From Crocodylus rhombifer (Eukaryota; Chordata; Crocodylia; Crocodylidae), in assembly GCA_038503035.1 (NCBI GenBank), contig JAVSML010025178.1, forward strand, positions 352,149-416,148: 64,000 bases of DNA, written 5' to 3'. Made by a program: the position numbers and the translations under genes. This document shows, in pieces, positions 34,440-47,054 of the stretch. The notes beneath the pieces are model-generated. The model was not told the origin of the DNA and made no database searches. It worked only from the letters and a program-made list of their open reading frames with translations. The first letter of the stretch is position 1, and each line of letters begins with the position of its first letter.

Positions 34440-35855
34440 GGTATTTTTTCCACCACAGATGATAGCATGTATCCATATTTATTCTGAGAAGCAAATTGCA
34501 ACTCTTCAGCTGCAACAGATCAAAGGATGACCCTCCTGTAAGATTCATTTAAAAGGGAAAGCCCAGCAAACAACAAGACTGTGGAGAGAAGAGGAATGTT
34601 TCCTCTGGTGAAATATGCAGAAAAATGCCCCAAGTAATAATGCCAACACGATGCATCTGGAACTCCCAACACATGCAGGCCAGCACTTTTTACCTGAGCC
34701 AGCAACCCGAAAAGCTCAGGTTTGAGAGGATAATGACTGTGTATCTCATTCAACAGGCTAGTGGATGCAGTGGGCACAAAAATCAGTCCCTAAAAGCAGA
34801 CAAATACAAATCTGTAGATATACTGGAAGACTGCCATCCCTATTCAGTTTCCAGTGCCAACACTTTCAGGATACTGGCTCTTTCCAGCTCAAGCACACTC
34901 AAAATACCACTAACATAGGGTGGCATCTGGCATTATGAAATGGTGATGACATGACCATTCAGTGCCATTTAGTGGATGGGAACTGGAGAAGAAAACAAAA
35001 GTAAGGCAAGAAAGCCAGCGAGTGAAACTGGGGAGTGAGGTTGTGGGGAGTAGAATAAATGCCAGACACTGAGGGGGAAAAACGAGAGAAAAAGGAAAAG
35101 CAACAGGAGGAGAGAGAGAGAAAGATGGAGAAAGGATTAGGATAGAAAACAGAGAAAGAAAGGAGAGGAAAAGCAAATGAAGAGGTAAGAGGGTTGGCAT
35201 TCCCTAGTGCTAAGGGAAGAGAGCATCATACATCCTCCGACTCAGACAACAGCAAAAGGACGAGAAGCTGTTTGGATGCAGGGACACACACGACACAAGT
35301 CAGCCCCTTTCCTCTGATGGAACTGCCACTTTAACAATCCACCTGTATATCTGCTTCATTAAATAGTAACCCTGTAGGTCTGCTGACAAGAACATACTTC
35401 TCTCCCCTTTGGTAATTACCCCTGAAGGCTGGTCATGCTCACTGACCAAGAAACACCGCAACAAGCAGCCTTTCATGCTGCAAGCTTTACCTTTGTCCCT
35501 GCCTGTTCACATGTACTAGGTAAAGGCAGGCATGATGCCTAACTGACACCAACACCCCCCTTCATGTTCACGCGTTCCAGCTGCCAAGACACACACAGAG
35601 ATGTCTCTCATCGGGATGAATATGAGCTCATTAGAGAGAAAGTCAGTTCCCTGTAGCTCTGCAGGAGGAACTGGAAACTGTCTGCCTCTCCTGCTGCATG
35701 CAAAAAAAACATGACCAGAACCAATGGTGACACGTTCCTGCTGATGAATCTGGTCCAGCTGTGGCTGAATAAGCTGGAAGGAAGAAGGATCTATACAGAC
35801 TCCATGGGCACAAGGAGAGAAATCATTGCTTTGTAGTGACAGGACTGAAGAGGGA
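34440..35855. other. Unique DNA with a polypurine tract, no gene seen
   Basis: Two opposing frames (34520-34777 minus, 34625-34918 plus) have no recognisable domain. The polypurine tract is listed separately. Confidence 0.5.
35066..35182. repeat. GA-rich polypurine tract
   Basis: About 115 bp almost entirely purine on the plus strand, with GAGAGA and GAAAGGA words. The complementary polypyrimidine strand gives a spurious Ser/Leu/Phe-rich frame (34910-35200 minus). Confidence 0.85.
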
Positions 35856-35856
35856 T

Positions 35857-35940
35857 TTCAGACACAGGTCTCAGGTAGGAACATGGGAAAGTCACTTTAT
35901 CTCAGTGCCCCAATTTCCCATCTGTAGCACACAGATAATA
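35857..35940 (+). repeat. MIR-type SINE fragment
   Basis: 'cacaggtctcaggtaggaac', 'gggaaagtcactttatctc' and 'gccccaatttcccatctgtag' match the MIR core. Confidence 0.55.
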
Positions 35941-36066
35941 ATGCCTTTTTTCTCTTTGCCTTATGTCTTTATATTGTTTGGTCCTCAAGTCATAAGTAGG
36001 GTAGTCTGAAATGGCCCTAGCACAATGAGGTGCTTGGATCCTTGTTAGGGCTATTATAACAGTGAC
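35940..36066 (+). repeat. Old LINE/SINE 3'-tail fragment
   Basis: 'ggtcctcaagtcataagtagg' and 'gccctagcacaatgaggtg' followed by 'ttgttagggctattataaca' are the common 'cctagcacaatggggtcctgat..ggggctattata' tail. It directly abuts the MIR-like head, so both may be one SINE. Confidence 0.6.
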
Positions 36067-36394
36067 CGAAGTCTACCCCAGCATAAATACATTAAACACA
36101 CCCATTGGAATCCATGGACATTACACCAGCTCATACCAGGGCTACTTTGTTTCAATGGAAAGCATAAAAATGGGATTTTAAAAGGCTCTTCCCTTCAAAA
36201 CCCAAAGTTTTTGGGAAGTTTGGGAACATGTGGCTTCCCTGAAAGATTTTAGGCCTCTTTACTAAGGGGTGTATTCTCAGCGCTCATGCTTTATGCTAGT
36301 GATCACCCTTCCAGAGTGCTTGGGAGCTAAATTCCACAGACATTAATAAATATAATAGTACAAAAGATTAAAAGCTAATATGGTCCTTGGAATT

Positions 36395-36545
36395 ATTCCA
36401 CTCCTGGTTAGATGATGGATCTAAGAATAAAGAGTCTTGACTCAATTGTGCTACTAACGTGATATGGGACCTCAGATAAATCATTTTTCTCTCCATGCTT
36501 TGCTGTTCCCATCTATAAAACCCTTGGGATGAAAGTAACCCAAAG
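36395..36545 (+). repeat. MIR-type SINE
   Basis: 'aagagtcttgactcaattgtg', 'atatgggacctcagataaat' and 'cccatctataaaacccttggg' follow MIR order with substantial divergence. Confidence 0.5.
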
Positions 36546-39195
36546 AAGAGCATAAAGGTTGTTCCCTACTTTGCATTGCCAGAGACTTGGTCACTGAGGG
36601 CCTGAAGTTTCAAGAAATTTAAGCCTAAGGTCTGCATCAGTTTTGTGTATGTGTAAAACAGCACGGAGACCCCCCTTCTGCATGGGACTCCTTTTTCTGA
36701 AATACAGCTAAAAAATGCATCCTGACCATTGCAGGCCTACAAGGCCTCCTCCCCTGACAGGCTTCTGGTCAAAGTGTCCTTCTGTCCTACTTGGAGCAGC
36801 ACGGCAAGCAATCCAGGCTTCCCCACCCAGAGTGTTTGAATTCTTGAACACGAGGAATGTTCCCAACCCCGCCTGTCTGTTCCAAATGCTCACATACCAT
36901 GCCCAAGCTTGTGTGATCCACGTGCCTCCCATTTGTCACAAAAACTCCCTGATTTGCTCTGTCAGTGCCTGGGCTTAGATCTCTTTCCTGCTTTGCAGTG
37001 ATTTCTTTCACTCCAGGAAATATTGAGCAAGGGCTCCTTGTCTGAGATTCCCCCATCCGCTTTCAAGTGAGTTGACTTGTTCAGAGTCCTCCGGCTGACA
37101 TCAGACAAACAGTTCTTGCTACCAAATAAGCTGAAAGCAAGTACCTTGTTTCCTAATTGAATACTTGGGTGGAACAGCATCAAAACCAAAACAGCCGTCA
37201 GGGACTATAGCAACAACAGGTTGCTCTGTTCTATGGGCTGAGGGATTGTGCTATTTGGAGTGAAGGCTGCCCAATGCTTTCCATTACAAGATCCTGGTTT
37301 TTGGCCACTTAGATCCTTCATAAATGTTAACCCTTTGGACTGAAATTTTCCACTTGGGTTGTCAGCTGAAAGCTGAGTTTTGGGGAAAGTTTCAGCTAAA
37401 ACTATCTGTGTGATTTTTCCAACTCTAGAGGAACACGTTTTTTTTGGCCACGTTGAAGACACTTGGAACCATTTGCCTTAAGAAAGTTTAGTGCTCTGTC
37501 ATGCTTTAAAGCAGGGACTTGAAATATCACAGGGTGGTTGCACTGCTGTCAGGGATCTGTCTTTTGTAATCCCTATAGAAGTGACACCAAGCTAGCAAAG
37601 TTAAAAGCCTCTGAAAAAATCAGTTTGCATATGCTCAGCAGAGGCTTGTGGAAGGTTAGCAGCTAAGTTCTCCTTTGTGTTCTTGACTATGGGGACACTA
37701 ACATTCTTTTAATGTAGTTTTTTATGTAACTTATAAAGAATTAATGAAATCTAAACCTGCCCTTGTTCTTTTTTCTAGGGTTTGGAGAACCAACAAAATG
37801 ATATCAGGGATACGACTCATTTTGATACACTTATATTTCATTATGGCGTGGAAAACAGCTGAGTGGGTAGATTCCCTCCAGAAGTTAGGAGGTGGTGATT
37901 CATGTAATTCCGGACTGTGACTGGTTCAAGCAATTTGGAACTTTATGAATGAAAGTCACAAGATTTGGCAAACAATCTGGTGTGCTGTCCCTGCCCCAAA
38001 CCCTCTTGACAGGCCAACTAAGTGAGAAAGATGACCTTATGCTCCAGGTGGGGCTGTCAAAGTGAGGGAAATGTCCTTCATTTGCAGGGAGTGTTAATAC
38101 TTATCATCAAACAGCTCTCAGTACAAAGCTAGTCATGGTCCATACTATATGAATCTCTGGCATATGCAGCAAACATCACACTTGGTCATCAGTGCAGTGC
38201 AGCAAGGACCTCTCATGTTCCAGACACCTCTTCATCCCCAGGTTGGGTAACACCATGCACTTGCTCCAGAAAAAGGCATTAGGTGATGTTCATGATCCAA
38301 AGCTTTTAATCCAGCTCCTAATTCCTTAGCAAGGAAGAAGTTCACAATGGCTCACCTGTTAGAGCTGCTGCTCTCAGACCATGAAGGTTGCATTTGAATC
38401 TGGGCATTGATAAACATACGAGTTGCAAAACAAGTCAAGCTTCAGAGACACGGCCCTCTGTCCCCTCCCCACACAGCAGCTAACAGCTAAAACATGAAAA
38501 ATTCAACATATAAGGAAACAGAGACAAGCAACGGGGACATAACTATTTTACTGTACCTAAGAAGTGATAAGTAAGAACTGTCATTGCTATGAGACTGCAA
38601 AAATCCTTATCCCATCAGCCATTTTTTATGCTCGTGTCAAAGCTGCTATTACACATGCAGTCCTAGAGCTTGGATCATTAAATAACACTGATGGTAATGT
38701 TCTGGAGAAATCTAGCCACCTAATGTAGTATCACTGAATTCCTCCTTTGACCACGATGGTCAGAAATATCTGATTTTTATCACTCTGTAAGAGCTCTCAA
38801 ACAACCTTGAGAAGTTACCATGATGCTTATAGTAAAACTCTTGACTAGCCAAGGTAATAATTGACAAAAATGGACTAAAATGTCTAATTAACAAAAGGCT
38901 CTCAGAAACAGTGACCTTCCCCTCACAACAGCTGTACAAGTCATGGTTTTTCACTTCCAAGAAGTAAATTTCTTCCCACAAATCTGACAAAGGGAAGACT
39001 AGAAATGCAGCTCAGTTGCTGAACTTTCTTCTAGTCAGAAGAGATTCAAAGGGAAGAAAAGATAAGGCTGAATACTGTGTATTCATGCATGGATATATGC
39101 TTTAGAGGAAACATACCACTAGGTTTTCACATGTGAAAGAGTAACTTCGAACTCAAATCCTGGATGGATGGGCGGGAGGGGGGAAGGAGAGGAGG
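36545..39195. other. Unique DNA, no gene seen
   Basis: Several frames of 60-90 codons occur (36708-37462) with no known domains. Around 37330-37430 'actgaaattttccacttggg' and 'aaagtttcagctaaaac' resemble a diverged sauropsid repeat of unknown class. The rest shows nothing recognisable. Confidence 0.45.
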
Positions 39196-39199
39196 TGGT

Positions 39200-40737
39200 G
39201 ATTGCCAGCCGACGGTCAGTGTTGAACTGGTAAGGGAGCACTTAGAGCAGCTGAATGTCTTCAAGCTGGCAACTATACCAGAGAGTGCTGAGGGAAATGG
39301 CTGGAGTCATTGTGGGACCACTGACGAAGGTATTTGAAGACTCATGGTGCTCAGGAGAGATCCTGGAAGACTGGAAAAGGGCCAATGTGGTGCCAATTTT
39401 TAAGAAGGGGAGGAAGGAGGAACCAGGAAACTATAGGCCAATCAGTTTGACCTCGATACTGACTGAAGTCTTGGGAAAAATTATCAAGAAGTCCATTTGT
39501 GAGAGACTGGCAGAAGGCATGATGCTGAAAGATAGCCAACATGGTTTTATTGCAGGCAGGTCAGGTCTGACCAAACTTGTCTCTTTCTATGATTGAGTAA
39601 TGAACCACTTACATGTGAGAGACATGGTTGATGTCATATACTTGGATTTTAAAAAGGCCTTCAGAATGATGCTCTTATAAAAAAAAACGGAGGGGTTGTG
39701 GGCTGACAGAGTCCACGGTCAGGTGGGAACCGGCTAAGGGGTCAAACCCAGGGAGTGTTAGTGGATGGGTCTGTATCATCTTGCCGGGAGGTGGCCAGTG
39801 GTTCTTGACCCCGTGCTCTTCAACACCTTTATCAATGGTTTAGAAGAGAATGTGGAAAGCACAGTGGCCAAGTTTGTGGACAATACTAAGTTAGGGGAAA
39901 AGTGGTCATGCTAGGGGATAGGATGCAGATCCAAGCAGACCTGGACAAGCTGGAAAGGTGGGCAGAGCAGAACCAGATGCAGTTCAGTAAAGATAAATGC
40001 AGAGTGCTTCATCTGGGGAGAAGTAACCAGCAACATGAATATAGGTTAGGAAATGTCCTAGCCAGCATGATGACTGAAAGGGACCTTGGAGTTATGGTTG
40101 ATCACATGATGAACATGAGCCACCAGTGTGATGCCGTAGACAACAAAGTTAATGGTATATTGGGTTGCACTAGCCAATGCACCGCAAGCTGGGCTAAGGA
40201 AGTGATGCTTCTCTACTTGGCATTGGTGAGATTCCAGCTGGAGTACTGTGCCCAGTTCTGGGCACCACACTTCAAAAAAGATGTGGAGTATCTTGAAAGG
40301 GTCCAGAGAAGAGCCACAAGAATGATTAAGGACCTGAAGGACAAACATTATGAGGAAAGACTAAAGGATCTGGAACTGTTCATCTTGGGGAAGAGAAGAT
40401 TGAGGGGGACTTGGTGGCCATCCATAAGTATGTAAGGGGTGAATATTGGGAGATGGGAGAAAAACTGTTCGCTAGGGCACCCCAGGGGAGGACAAGGAGC
40501 AACGGCCATAAACTGTTGGAGGATGGTTTCAGGTTGAATATAAGGGTGACCAGAGTCTGGAATAGACTTCCCAAGAAGGTGGTGCAGTCCTCAGCCTTGC
40601 AAGTCTTCAAGAGAGGACTGGACAGACACCTGGCTGGGTTCTTTGATCTCAGCAGTATTCCTGCCCAGAGCAGAGGGGTTGGAGTCTATGATCTTTTGAA
40701 GTCCCTTCCAGCCCTTAATTTCTATGATTCTATGGTA
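39200..40737 (+). mobile_element. CR1 LINE, longest copy, degenerate reverse transcriptase
   Basis: This is the most complete CR1 in the window, a relic of an ORF2 reverse transcriptase that copied its own RNA by target-primed reverse transcription. In order, one sees the pre-RT 'VELVREHLEQLNVFK' region, RT blocks 'NVVPIFKKGRKEEPGNYRP' and 'LKDSQHGFIAGRSGLTKL' (frame 39255-39596), and 'VIYLDFKKAF' (about 39630-39665). A deletion or frameshift follows, then 'DPVLFNTFINGLEE' and the catalytic-loop position reading FVDN where active elements have FADD (about 39870-39890). The thumb and C-terminal part follows (frame 39902-40435). The 3' region ends 'gtcccttccagcccttaat' and TTCTATGATTCTATG. Stops, frameshifts and the lost catalytic Asp show it is dead. 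Endonuclease and 5' end are missing. Confidence 0.93.
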
Positions 40738-40739
40738 AC

Positions 40740-41310
40740 TCAGTGGGGCTTCTATTGGTATTGTCAGGAGATGTCTTGTCTGTTCCTATAAAGTAGGATT
40801 GAAGTCCATTGCACTTATGTGCAGGACATGCAGGAAAGACACACAAGACATTACATGGAAATCCAGTAATAAGCAAAGAATGTCCTTGTATAATCAAGAC
40901 AGTGATTAATTCAACAGCTATATTCTTCTCTAATACTAAAATAAGATGACCAGGAAAATTCATGCCAGGCAACTGTGGACCTCATAAAGTGCACAGGTGC
41001 TTTGGAAAGTAAGAGGGGACTTTTTAAAAAAACTGTCTCAGTCAATCCTCCTTACAAATAATGTAATAGGCATACATGTTTTATTCACCACCCTACAAAA
41101 TGTGGTCAATAAATGAGGTAAAAAAACTAGTATTCTGGTTCTTTGTGATGCTGTTGAGACTAAAACAACCAATATCAATGCAATTATGACGGGGAGCTAT
41201 CTGAATGGGACTTATATGTGACAAGCTATTTCACAGACAAGGACTGTTTCACTTGGAACAGTAGAGACTTCCAGGGGTCTGTGGCATTAGTGAAAACTGA
41301 TCAGACCTTT
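40740..41310. other. Unique DNA, no gene seen
   Basis: Nothing recognised. Confidence 0.5.
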
Positions 41311-41314
41311 TACT

Positions 41315-41440
41315 TAACAGTCTCATAATACAAGAACAAGGGGTCAACTCAATCAAATTGAAGGGAAGAAAATTTAGAATAAATTAAAGGGAAGTAGAGG
41401 TAAACCCTATTTAATATAATGGAACACTCATTTAGATTAT
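41315..41440 (+). mobile_element. L3/CR1-type LINE fragment
   Basis: 'tctcataatacaagaacaag', 'gggtcaactcaatcaaattga', 'gaaaatttagaataaattaa' and 'aatggaacactcattt' match the C-terminal coding stretch of L3-type elements (compare 62.08-62.20 kb). It is short and diverged. Confidence 0.55.
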
Positions 41441-42820
41441 TTATCTGAATGATACCTACAATTTAGAACAATAAAGCAAAGCAGTTCCTAGATTTGCTCC
41501 ATGCATAAAGGCATATTTATCATCCTCCCAAAACAAAGTTCACCCTGCCAAACTTCTCACTCATATTGCAAGTCAAAAAGGGAACAACTGGCTACAACTA
41601 CCACTCCTTCCACATGTCAACACCACACATGTCAACACCAGCCTAGGAGTGCTCTGGGAAAGAAAGACTGGATCTTTGTTTCTGAATGAAAGCCATCAAA
41701 GCAATGATCATTTAAACTACACAAATCATACTGACCAACTGTAGAACTCATTTCTTCAGATCAGTGAGTCAGACCTGTAGCTAGTCTTCTGATTACTAAA
41801 CCAATAGCAACATTTATAGTACTGTGGTATAGGGAATCAAATCTAATTCTTCAGGGCCAGGTTTACCCTGTGGTTTGGATCTGAATTCTTCTCCTGTTGC
41901 ATAACAGATGGTGGGTGTTGTGGAAACTTCCTGTCTTCTAAAGTCACAAGCAATTGCTATTGGATTTGATGGAGCAGTGATCTGGAGTGGTTGATTCTGC
42001 GGCAAAAATGTACTTGCCAGTTTGTTTGGTTTTTTTTTTTTTTGTTTTTTGTTTTTTTACAGATTTCTAGACTTAAATAATACTTTGAATTTTCCAGTGT
42101 GCATCTTGCACTCATATGGATTGTGGACCAGGACAAAATTCAGCTACTTCTAAATTAAGTTGCACCATCAAGATCTACTAATGGTCAGGCGTGATATCTG
42201 TTCACTGTCTACAGAAAGAAATCTGATGCGAGTCATTCCCTATCCTTGCACACACATATATTTGCATCCCTCTGTTACAGGTCATGAACTCATCAAACTA
42301 GTTATTTCATTCCTATGGTTTATTAATTTATAAGCTCTTTCATCCTCTGGTGCATTTTGAGCATTTTGAAAACTTTTTAGTGCTTCTCCCTTTGTCAACC
42401 ATATAACCAGGCAATTAAACAAAATTCCCTTAAAGGAAAACTTTGTTTAATATTTAAACAAAAAGGTTGAGCTGTAAACATTGCAGTTTTATTTTATGAC
42501 CATTACATCAATATTAGAGTCAGGTGGGAGGTGCGTTATGCTTTTGGAAATTAGCTTTCCATGGGTGACGTTCCAAATGATGCAACTTTCTTAGAAACAA
42601 GGCTGACATCAGGAAGTAACTCCAAAAATCAGCTAGAACTCAGAACTGTTTACTAAGGGAAAAATCCTTCACCCAGCACACGCGCAAGCAGATAATGCAT
42701 TTGGGCTTCAGCAGGTGTGTGCAGGGAAAGAAATTCTTCTCTGTTAATGGCAGCAGAAGGAGCAGTTCTCCACAGTGGCTACTGCCTTACAGTAGCTTTT
42801 GCAGCTGATCTGTGTCTAGT
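41440..42820. other. Unique DNA, no gene seen
   Basis: Contains a 15-bp tandem duplication (41612-41640) and a T-rich run (42030-42058). No coding signal. Confidence 0.5.
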
Positions 42821-42955
42821 TTAGATTATAAGGTCCTCAGGTCATAGACTATGTTTAGCACAACACTAAGCACAATCAGTGCTTATCAGAAATTTATAGG
42901 TCCCAGTCTGACTCCCACTGAAGTCAATGGGAGTTTTGCCACTGACTTGAATGGA
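42820..42955 (+). repeat. Old LINE/SINE tail plus 'gaagtcaatggg' repeat fragment
   Basis: 'gtttagattataaggtcctc' and 'agcacaacactaagcacaatc' form the common tail. It is followed by 'cccactgaagtcaatgggag', a highly characteristic word of an old amniote repeat. Confidence 0.55.
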
Positions 42956-43935
42956 AACAGTGTTGAACTGTATTTCAGCTGGTAGCAAAATATCTACATA
43001 GAAAACTCAAGGTGGGGGTGGGATTATTTCACCCCTTTTCTATTCTTTCCTTTTTTAATTTTTGAATGCAGCTACCTGAGGAATGGAAAAAGATGCTTAT
43101 TTACCAGTAATTCTGTACAAAAGCTCAGGAGGAGTAAAAACTAATGTAACCCACAGTTGGCCCTGCTAGTATGTATGAAAACATAATGGTAACTTAATTA
43201 AGTAGTTGAATGTGAGGTTGTTTGTGAATCAATGAATACACAAAAGTCTCTTCTTGCACTGTGTATACATAAAAGTCTCTACTTGCACTGTGTTTTTTTT
43301 AACCAACTCTAATAATTGAAAATACAGAGCTAGTTTAGACTATAAGGAATAGATTTAGCAGCAATTTAGCTAGGGCACTTTCAAACTTTCACAGAATTTT
43401 TTGTGGGATCTTCTTTAATCACTGCTCACGGTCAGATTTATAGCTGGCAAAAGAAAATAAAAGTGTCCCTGGGTTTGTAACAAAACACTCATTCAAATCT
43501 TTTTGGTCAATGAGAACTTGTATTCATTAAGGAAAAGGCTGCCTCCACCTTCACAGTGGAAGGTTTCTCTACTTTGGAGATGAGCCACTAAGTTCTGACA
43601 AAAAGTAAACAGCCGTGAAGCTTTGCCAGAATCTCCAATTATCAGACTGGAACTTTTGGGGAGGATTCAATTTCTTTGTTGCCCTGTTGCACTGCATTGA
43701 TACAGCTGTGCTTCCACTTCCAGCCCAGACTGGAAATTGGGATGTGTTAAAACACCAGAGGATTCATGGTATTTCTAACACGAGCCATGGAGCAGTATAA
43801 ATCTTATCAGAATGGCAGTTCCTATGAGATTCCCAGACAAAAGAAGTCAGACCCTTATGTTACATTTTGGGTAAGTTTTAAATCTAGAGACTTTTTCTAC
43901 TGTCTCCTTCACTTGCAGCCTCCATATGCTGTTCG
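42955..43935. other. Unique DNA, no gene seen
   Basis: Contains a 29-bp imperfect tandem duplication (43242-43298). Otherwise nothing recognised. Confidence 0.5.
43242..43298. repeat. 29-bp tandem duplication
   Basis: AAAAGTCTCTTCTTGCACTG-containing unit repeated once, with one mismatch in the first 23 bases. Confidence 0.9.
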
Positions 43936-44060
43936 TCTATTTAGGCTATAAGGTCCTCAGGGAAGGAGCATGACTTCTTATGTCTTTGGGCAATGCCACC
44001 ACCACACAACTCTGATTCTGGCTGCTGCTAAGCATAAATCATATTGATAATTCCATGCTG
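43935..44060 (+). repeat. Old LINE/SINE 3'-tail fragment
   Basis: 'ctatttaggctataaggtcct', 'cagggaaggagcatgac' and 'ctgctaagcataaatcata' correspond to the same tail seen at 21.4, 36.0 and 42.8 kb. Confidence 0.5.
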
Positions 44061-46335
44061 TGGGCTAGTACTAAATGGTGTGACCTTCCCTGTCAGTCCA
44101 CTCCAGTGCAGGAGTCAAATTCAACAAACAGAGGAAATGTAATATATGAACATTCATCAGATATGGCACATCATGATCAGCAAGTCCAATCAGGAAAAAA
44201 AATCGGCTGGGGAGGGACCTACTAAAAGAAAATCACATGTAGATCTCTCCTCCCTTTCTTTTGACTATGTGCTGATCCATTCAACCCACATATTCCTATC
44301 TATGAGATATTCTTTTAAAAAATCAGTCCTAATGATATATTAGGCAGCCCAGAAAGGGTCCAGTCAGAAATGATGCTTACACTGTGTCCTAGTTTGGCCA
44401 CAAAAAAAAATCCAATGATGACAAGAAGGGTTTGGGCATCTGAACACGGAGGTAAAAATCCCACTTTCCCCCTTGCATAAGGCAAGCAGTTTCACAAAGA
44501 ATCAAGCCAAAGATTATCTTCAGGGTTATTGTGATCTGACTATGAGCTTTCTCGTCAGGCTGCCAGTGGGAGAAAATAAAAAGCTTTCTGAATCAGGCCC
44601 TTATCATTTATACCACATTACAATCCAAAATGAAAAATGACTTGCTCCAGATTTGATAGAATAAAGCATCTCAAGATGCAATAGAAGTACCCAATTTTCA
44701 ATAAAGATATTAAACCTAAGCTTCAAAAAAGGGAATAATTACATCGTTTTTTGCTTTGAGTTTTAATGTTAAAAGTGTCAATTTATAAAACTAGGTGAAC
44801 ATCCACAATTCATAAGCAGACTGAAGCTAATTAGACCCCTTTTGATCCTTTATTTTGCCTGGAAGCTTATTTAACAACTTTACACAAAACTCAAGGTTTT
44901 GACACACTAGTGGATGGGGGGAGGGGGAGGGAAGCTCAGCAGGGAAAAATTCTTTATGCTGCTTGCTTAAAGAAGGAGTCTCATCGCTTCCTAAAGCATA
45001 GAGTGCAACCACCAAAACCAGAAAATGCTTGCTAGCAGTGCAATCTACTACCTCTTACTTAAGCTCTCTGGATAGGAGGCATTACAAGTAACAACTACTA
45101 TTAAAAATGATTGCTATAAAAAAGTAATAATTGTTACAGTAGTGGTCTTATTTTCCTTGCCTGTATATTTTGGGTCTGGATGACTGTTTTAAATGAAGGA
45201 ATGCAATAAGAAAAAGCAAACATCAAGTCTCTAGGAAAGTATGCAGGCCTCCTCTGGAACTGCCTCTGAAAATGACCTGGCTGCTGACTACCCAAGAGCA
45301 TTTCTTAGAAATGGAAAGGTGCGGTATAGAAATAAGACAAGCAGTCATAGCGATGTACACTTCAATGGCGTTGTAGTCTAGGCTTCTCAAAGGAACTACT
45401 GAGAGCCCTTTGCTTTGGACACATAAAATTAGACTGACAGGGCACAGGGGTCAAATCCTGTGGTCTCACCAGTCCTAACCTACTGTATCTCCAAGAAAGC
45501 TGATGGATTTTCACTGAAGTAGTTGAGTAGAATAGACAACATGGGACCCTTTAGGACCTTTCTACTGCTAATTTTTGTGTTTATACTAAGATTTTCTTCT
45601 TCTAATTCGGGTTCCCCAAAACCTACCTCAGAGACCTCTGGGTCTCCCATTGCTCTCACTCCACAATTTTCCTCTTTTTTTCTCTGACCTACACAGACAC
45701 CTGGCTGCTGAACTGAGACTTGGGGCAGAATAGACTGATTAACAGACATGAGGTCTTGGGGAGAACTCACCACTGCAGCAGAAACAGGACTCATAAGGGT
45801 GGGGAGAGCTCCTTCCTGCCCTGAAACAGAGGAATAGCATTTGGCACCATGGATATACAGTATTCTGGTTCCCACACAGGCATCTTGAGAGCTAAATGGA
45901 GCCCAAATGACTCAAGAATAGACAGTCTCAGCTAAGAAAAACACCTGAGGTAGTTGGGTCTGGGATATGATTTTTTAACAGTCTTGCTTCATCATTGGGA
46001 ATAAGATGTGGGTAAAAATGATCAGGGTGGTACACACATATCAGCTGCTCCACTGCAGTGGGAAGGTGCTCCCTGAAAAGAGAGAATTTCAAAATGGATT
46101 GGATATCCTAGGATTTGCAACTGGCAGCAATCGCTTTCCTTTTAGCCAAGACACATCTGCAAGACTCAAAATTAACAAAGCAAGGCAAGGCCTTGCCAGA
46201 GACCTGTCCAATTGAGAAGAAAATCCCAACCATCCACTCTCCAGACCATTAGTGTGTCATGACCTTGAGTTCTGTGTAAAACTGACTTTCAGTTGAACTG
46301 GCAAAAAATGCAGACACTGTTCGATGTAGAGCTGC
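44060..46335. other. Unique DNA, no gene supported
   Basis: The minus-strand frame 45875-45480 (131 codons) is the best open frame here. It has an acidic stretch 'GFGEPELEEENL' but no known domain. The start ATG and lack of splice context do not argue for a gene. Confidence 0.4.
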
Positions 46336-46339
46336 ACCC

Positions 46340-46600
46340 AATTATGTTAAATAATGTCTAGTGGGCAAAGCACATGCCTGAGTCTGGGCTCTTAGGCTCT
46401 TCACAAGCACCAGCTGTTAGTGTCTATGTAAATGGAAAAGGACTCTCACTGGCTATGTGTGATCATGGCCCGTAACCTAGTCTTTCTGTCCCTTTGATTC
46501 TGCTATCATGAAAATGGGGGAAAGACCTACCTGGAGTCGGGGGTAAGACCATGAGTTAAGTTAATGCATGGGTATCTGTAAAAGCACTTTGAGATCCTAA
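46340..46600 (+). repeat. MIR-type SINE
   Basis: 'gtctagtgggcaaagcacatg', 'tgagtctgggctcttaggc', 'tctttctgtccctttgattc' and 'aaaagcactttgagatccta' follow MIR order. Confidence 0.6.
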
Positions 46601-47046
46601 GATTAAGATGGGGCAGGGACACGGCTAAGGAATCCTCCTCGCCCTAAGTCTGAGAACTCTTAAGTGAAAGACAGGACCCAGGATCCTCACCCCTCCCTCC
46701 ACAGTACGGAAGGATGGTACTCACCTCCTCCCAGATCCCCTGGTCCTCCGCCTGCGGCAGCAGTAAACCTCCTCTGCCCACCCAGCTTACCTTTGATTCC
46801 AATGGCTCCTGCAGCACTGGCCCCTTGATCCCACACAGTTCTGCATCACCCTCTGCTTCTGCAGCAGAACTAACGCCCATTCTCCACTGCTGCTCCCTGG
46901 GCCAAGGGAGGCTGAGGTGTGGAGCAACAGATTCCATGCTGCAAGGAGCTGAGGCACATTGGGACTAGCTCCTTCCAAAGTTTAGGTCTAGACCCTCTGC
47001 CCTGAGCAACATAGCACCTCTAGTGCTTCACTTCATACACCAGAAT
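46600..47046. other. GC-richer unique DNA, no gene supported
   Basis: Opposing frames (46644-46937 minus, 46714-46968 plus) and splice-like motifs occur. The implied intron would be only 39 bp, so they were rejected as a gene. Confidence 0.4.
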
Positions 47047-47054
47047 CCAAGAAC

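Noticed and set aside
34910..35200. 96-codon Ser/Leu/Phe-rich minus-strand frame resembling a membrane protein
   Set aside because: It is the translation of the polypyrimidine strand of a GA-rich tract.
46719..46937. Minus-strand exon-like segments with GTAAGC and GTGAGT donors and a CCGCAG acceptor, one reading Gly-rich (collagen-like GAIGIKG)
   Set aside because: The implied intron (46752-46790) is only 39 bp, too short for vertebrate splicing, and the Gly-X-Y pattern breaks on both sides.
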